Shown here in pieces: positions 58,978 to 64,000 of a stretch of DNA of 64,000 bases. A program made the position numbers and the translations under genes. The stretch is from positions 42,674,079 through 42,738,078 of the forward strand of contig CM055313.2 of NCBI GenBank assembly GCA_029255685.2, in the 5' to 3' direction. The stretch is from Silene conica (taxonomy: Eukaryota > Streptophyta > Magnoliopsida > Caryophyllales > Caryophyllaceae). The notes under the pieces were generated by a model that saw nothing but the letters and a program-made list of their open reading frames with translations, did no database searches and was not told where the DNA came from. Within the stretch, counting starts at the first letter, position 1, and every line of letters begins with the position of its first letter.

Positions 58978-61570
58978 TGTAACACCCCCATATATTTAAG
59001 AGCATTTAGCAAGACATTCTCAAATAAATAGAGCTGTTACCATCTCGGAATGTCCGAGGTAGTGAATAACAAAGTAAAACAAACCAAAGTACTTTATATA
59101 AAACTGATATAATTTAAACTTTTGGTATTACAAGTACTGCGCGTAGAAAAGTACAACTGATAAAATCTAAGTAAGTGAGCTAATTCTAAGTAGGGTAACA
59201 CAATAATAAATAATGCAACAATAATGATATGCAAATGCCATGATATGCTCGAGCTCAATCTCATTCTCAATCTCAAATCTCAATCTCAAACCCGTAACAC
59301 CCAGCCATACCGAACCTCCCGGCAGACTATAATCGGCCGTCGCCGAACACCAGCATAACAGTTGAGGTCACCAGGTCTAGTCCTGCAGAACTAGCCTGGG
59401 CCCAATAATATCATCATCATCTCGTATCTGTAACCAATGCACATGCCATGCTCATGAATGCAACAATACTCTTAATCCATCATGCAATTAAATAATGCAA
59501 TGCGTGTACCAATAATAATAAACAACACTCAATCCAACCAATACCATTCTCATATAAATCATGCTCAGCATCCATAACACACAATCCAACATTCATTCAT
59601 AACACATCATAGAGTATAGGGTTAGTGTATCCTACCTGGATAGCAATATAATCCAAATAGCAATCCAATCACAACCAGAATATTCCACCTCAACTCGTTA
59701 CCTAAAACGATTAACAATGACATACATAATTACTACTATATCGTTACCCAACAAGTGTAGTATAATAATTATTTAACTTAATTAACTAATTAATATATCA
59801 CACGAACGAAGATATATATATTAAACGTAACTAATAACAAAATATCATCACAAATTAAATTAAACAAACTCAATTGATTAAATATTAATTATCAATTAAA
59901 CAACAAAACCAACTAATTAATTAAAATAGCAATACTAATAATTTATAATAAGAATAACAAAAGAAGTACTAATACTACTAATAATAAGAATAATAATAAT
60001 AATAATCATAATAATAATAACAATACACAACCAACCACGCCATAACCATAACAAATATAATAATAATAATAATACTAATATAATAATAATAATATAATAA
60101 TAATAGCAATAATAATACATATGCAGGCCATGATAAACAACTACAATTAACGTACGCAGACCAGAATAGCAAAACGTGAACGACGACATGACGCAACACT
60201 TTTCCCGACACCACCGCCACCAGCTCGGTCCCCGACAACTACCACCATTGTGCCCAACCTTAACTACGTACTACCTACTACAACTTCCACCCATTAGCCA
60301 CCACCATAGGCCCCCATAAACGCTCTAAACAGGCTGTCGAAAAAGCCTGCCCACAAACCCGAATACTCCGTTTTCGCGCAGTCCGTCTCTCTCTTTTCTC
60401 ACGACTTTTTCTCTCACCACCAGGCCCACCACCACCTATGGCCACCACCGTTGTCACCACTGACCCACGGTGGTTCCAAGGGTGGTAAAAGTGGGTCCTC
60501 GTTCCCCCAGAAAGCACATTAAAACCGCCACAACAACCGTGCACAACACCCTGCTCTTCCTCTGTTTCCTGCCTCTTTTGTCGCTACTATTCTCCACCAC
60601 CCCAGCCACTAACCACCATCCATGGCTACCACATATGTACCAGAGTGTTAGCCTATACCATAACAACCTTCTACCCACAACCCAGATTAAAACCTATCCC
60701 CAAACAGACCCAAAAGAATCGACATCACAGTTTGGAAAAAAACGAAATAAAACGAGACACATGAAACATAAACATATGAACGTCGACGAAGCTTACGGTG
60801 GTGGTCATGGTGGTTGATGATGGTGATGACAAGGGTGCTGATCTCCCTCTGATCCTTCCTCAAACCCAAGCCTCTCTTTTGCGAATTAGGGTTTTAGGTT
60901 TAGTCGATTAAGAGGTAGTATAGTATTTCGATGGATTATGTTTGTGTCGATGGAGAAGGGGTTTGTCGATGGACAAGGGGTAGGGTTAGGGTTTCATGTA
61001 GTCTTGTCTTGATAACCGGGCCCGTTGCTTATCTTACTCGGCCCATTACACATAAGGATGCACTAATTCGTTTATATCTCGTTCTTAACCCGTAACTTAA
61101 AATAAACGAGTACGTAAAAAAATATACTAATTAAATTTTATTTTATTTTTATTTAGTATTAGTAAATATTAATATTAATATTAATTAAATTAATATAAGA
61201 AGATAAAATTATTAGCACTTTCATAAGAATAAGAATATATAAGGAATATAGGATTTAAATACAATTACGACTTAAATAAAAAAAATAGAAATTAAGTTTA
61301 GATGAGAATTAAATATAGAATAGGAAATATATTAAATTATAAATGTATTATTGAAATTAAATAAATACGAATGAAATACCATTTTATGAAATAATCGTCA
61401 AATATGAAATGATTATGAAATACGAAATAATCGTAGAAATACGATTTATAAAATAATAACAGTTTACGTAAAATACTTTATAAACATTCCTTTTGAAATA
61501 CTTGTATAAAACACGGGTATAAAACACGGTTTGACTGCCGTTGACCGAGGCTAAAATACGGTGTATTACA
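58978..61570 (-). repeat. LARD C LTR, right copy (5' LTR in element orientation)
   Basis: 2593 bp, the partner of 36130-38882. It lacks 126 bp present in the other copy (36346-36471), with AGTAG at both edges of the deletion (here 59189-59193), and it has a much shorter TAA tract near 60058-60075. The exon-like block is at 59636-59701. The deletion removes the conserved hairpin and the ACAG/GT site, so this copy, the promoter-bearing one, lost part of its shared 3' block. Confidence 0.87.
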
Positions 61571-61839
61571 GTATAACTCGCCTTTGTGATTGGTCAGTCA
61601 GCCGAGTGACTTGTGGCTCGTTGAACCCACCATCAACCAACGTCACAAAATGATTACTTGAGTTATCAGCTCAAGAGGGTAATCAAGGACCAAAGCGATG
61701 TAATGTTAATCAGTTCACTTTATGGTGTTCAAAATTGGCGTACAATTCCACATGAGAAACAAAACATTATATATCATAACAATAAGGTTGAATAGAGTAC
61801 ACGAGAAAATGAATTATTACATGAATTCATAAAAGAGTA
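61571..61839 (-). mobile_element. Copia F 3' non-coding region, pol-proximal part
   Basis: Begins with the second GTATA duplication (61571-61575) and runs to the pol stop codon. Together with 35531-36129 it gives an unusually long (about 0.87 kb) stretch between pol and LTR. No coding signal is seen. Confidence 0.7.
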
Positions 61840-64000
61840 CTACAACTTAGGAACACATCTAATTCCCATGGAATGAATGTGCCCTTCATGCTTATCACGT
61901 GGTAATGCTTTTGTGAGAGGATCAGCTATGTTGTCATCCGTAGCTATCTTATCAATGAATATCTCCTTTTGCTCCACGTAATCTCTGATTAGATGAGCTT
62001 TCCGTTGTACATGCCTAGCCTTGTTGCTAGACTTATGCTCCTTAGCTTGGAAGATGGCACCTTTATTATCACAATAAACGGTGATTGGGTCATTCGAACT
62101 AGGCACTACTGAGAGTCCTTGTAAGAATATACGCATCCATATTGCTTCCTTAGCTGCTTCCGAAGCGGCATAGTACTCGGACTCAGTCGTAGAATCTGCT
62201 ATAACACTCTGTTTAGAACTTTTCCAGCTGACAGCAGCGCCATTAAGAGTATAAACGAATCCAGACTGAGATTTCGAGTCATCTCGATCCGTTTGGAAGC
62301 TAGCATCTGCGTAACCCGTGGCGCAGAGCGTCGAGTCGCCTCCGTAAGTCAATCCCCAATCTTTAGTCCTCCGTAGGTACTTAAGAATGTTTTTCACGGC
62401 CATCCAGTGTTGTTCACCTGGATGAGCTTGGAATCGACTGGTCATACTCAATGCATATGCAACGTCTGGACGTGTGCATTTCATGGCATACATGATCGAT
62501 CCTATTGCCGAAGCATAAGGAATCCGACTCATGCGCTCTTTCTCTTCCAATGTCTTAGCTTCTTGAGACTTGCTCAAGTGAAGCCCAGTAGTCATAGGAA
62601 GGAACCCTTTCTTGGAGTTCGTCATGCTGAATCTCTCTAGAATCTTATCTATGTAAGACTCCTGACTGGGAGACAACATCCGTCGTGATCTATCCCTGTA
62701 GATACGGATGCCCAAAATTCTTTGTGCCTCTCCCAGATCTTTCATCTGGAAATGGTTTTTCAACCATGCTTTAACCGAAGACAGGAAAGGTATGTCATTC
62801 CCAATCAAGAGTATGTCGTCAACATACAGTACTAGGAATACAATCTTGCTCCCACTCGACTTGATATAGAGACATGGTTCCTCGACTGATCAAACGAATC
62901 CATTCTCTTTTATTACTTGGTCGAAGCGATGATTCCAACTCCGTGATGCTTGCTTAAGTCCATAGATGGAACGCTTAAGCTTGCAAACCTTCTTAGGATG
63001 TTCTGGATCAATAAAACCCTCGGGTTGTACCGTGTACAACTCTTCCTCCAAATAACCGTTTAAGAAGGCGGTTTTAAGGTCCATTTGCCATATTTCATAA
63101 TCGTGAAATGCGGCGATCGTTAAGATAATCCGAATGGAACGTAGCATGACTACGGGTGCAAAGATCTCATCGTAGTGCAAGCCTGGCACTTGGGTGAAAC
63201 CTTTAGCAACTAGTCTTGCCTTATGGATATCTTGTTTAACTTCCACGGCATGCTTTATTTTGTAAAGCCATTTGCATTGAAGGGGGCGTACCTTTGCAGG
63301 TAGGTCCACAAGATCCCACACGTTGTTCTCATACATGGAGTCCATCTCGGATTGCATGGCTTCTAGCCATAGCTTTGAGTCAGAACTGGTCATGGCACCT
63401 TTATAGGTTGTGGGTTCATTACCCTCTAGGAGTAAGACGTCATCCATATCATGTTCCTCGACCATACCAATGTATCTGTCCGGAGGAATGGAGACTCTTC
63501 CCGACCTCCTAGGTTCCTCAGGAATATCTACCGCAGCCTCGGTTGGAGGAACTATTTCCTCCAACAGTTGCTCGGTAGTTGGTTCTTGAACCTCCGATAA
63601 GTCGAAGGTTCTATTACTCGACTTGTTCTCGAGAAATTCTTTCTCTAAGAACGTCGCACTAGCCGCAACAAAAACACGTTGTTCGGTTGGCGAGTAGAAG
63701 TAATGACCAAACGTTCCTTTTGGATAGCCTATAAAGTATGTCTTGACCGATCGCGGGCCGAGCTTATCCTCGTGTATCCACTTGACATAAGCCTCGCAGC
63801 CCCAAACCCGAATAAAGGACAAGTTAGGGACCGTTCCCTTCCATAATTAGTATGGAGTCTTGTCAACAGCTTTAGACGGACTTCGGTTAAGAATTAGAGC
63901 GGCCGACAAAAGAGCATAGCCCCACAATGAATCAGGCACAACGGTGTGACTCATCATGGATCGAACCATATCAAGTAAAGTTCGATTTCTCCGTTCGGAC
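61840..64000 (-). pseudogene. Copia F pol: integrase C-terminus, reverse transcriptase, RNase H (two stops, partial)
   Basis: One continuous minus-strand frame runs from beyond 64000 to the stop at 61840-61842. From the right: integrase end (63820-64000, conserved LWGYALLSAAL, then FIRVWGCEAY), a variable linker with RRSGRVSIPPDRY, reverse transcriptase (about 63430-62600; KARLVAKGFTQ, QMDLKTAFLNGYLEEE, YGLKQASRSWN, catalytic YVDD at 62817-62828), and RNase H (about 62430-61900; ADASFQTDRDDSKSQSGFV, ADSTTESEYYAASEA, YCDNKGAI, DNIADPLTKALP). Two in-frame stops break it: TGA at 62890-62892, a likely CGA-to-TGA change, and TAA at 63847-63849. Otherwise it is intact, so inactivation is fairly recent. 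The enzyme would copy element RNA into DNA and integrate it. Confidence 0.9.

Larger units (their letters stand above)
36130..61570 (-). mobile_element. LARD C: non-coding LTR element inserted in Copia F
   Basis: The element begins TGTAACACCCCC and ends GTGTATTACA, with a GTATA duplication on each side (36125-36129 and 61571-61575). LTRs are 36130-38882 and 58978-61570. The primer site is at 58963-58974 (minus) and the polypurine modules at 38883-39233. The internal region is only about 2.8 kb once nested LARD G is removed, and it codes for nothing recognisable. Its LTR is closest to that of element A. Confidence 0.9.

Overview
This window is nuclear DNA of a flowering plant, most likely a eudicot; I cannot name the species. 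The reasons are plant-type Ty3 and Copia LTR retrotransposons, CACTA DNA transposons with 3-bp target duplications, a Stowaway-like MITE, plant-style introns and AT-rich spacers. I see no intact host gene. Almost every base belongs to a transposable element, and most boundaries are fixed by target-site duplications (TSDs) readable in the sequence.

Layout, 1-21854. A minus-strand Ty3-like LTR remnant (Z, 1-1533) is joined through an 18-bp filler repeat to a plus-strand, non-coding LTR element (A). A is arranged as LTR fragment, internal region, full LTR, internal fragment (1534-18683). A related complete minus-strand element (B, 5184-13612, TSD TCCAT) sits inside A, and one B LTR carries a 92-bp Stowaway-like MITE. 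At 18841-19247 (minus) there are two phase-compatible exons of an unidentified gene, with a solo LTR (D, 19321-21587, TSD TATTA) just upstream of its ATG.

Layout, 21855-64000. One stack of insertions five retroelements deep fills this part. A plus-strand Athila-like Ty3 element (E, from 21855) has a CACTA element (CACTA-1, 23572-27992, TSD GCA) seven bases after its inferred gag ATG. E is interrupted in its protease by a minus-strand Angela-like Copia element (F, from 30277 past the window end). The Copia 3' LTR holds a second CACTA element (CACTA-2, 30787-35041, TSD TAA), which carries decayed exons of an M3-family oligopeptidase. The Copia 3' non-coding region holds LARD C (36130-61570, minus, TSD GTATA). 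C contains LARD G (39573-56878, plus, TSD CAAAA). The 3' LTR of G contains LARD H (46937-55535, plus, TSD ATAGG).

A, B, C, D, G and H are one diverse family of large non-coding LTR elements (LARDs). All but the solo LTR D show a primer-binding site matching initiator tRNA-Met, and none shows gag or pol. Despite divergent sequence, they share a precise architecture. The 3' end of the internal region carries three successive hairpin-plus-polypurine modules, and different family members use different modules as the LTR boundary. Each LTR carries a 59-66 nt exon-like block between AG and GT, and just inside the internal region lies a 12-13 nt micro-exon-like block. I consider this architecture the best candidate here for an undescribed system: a parasitic, probably spliced, non-coding retroelement lineage with duplicated priming signals. 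The only gene that looks intact is a six-exon TNPA/Transposase_24-like gene inside CACTA-1; the partner TNP2 transposase is reduced to its N-terminal domain.
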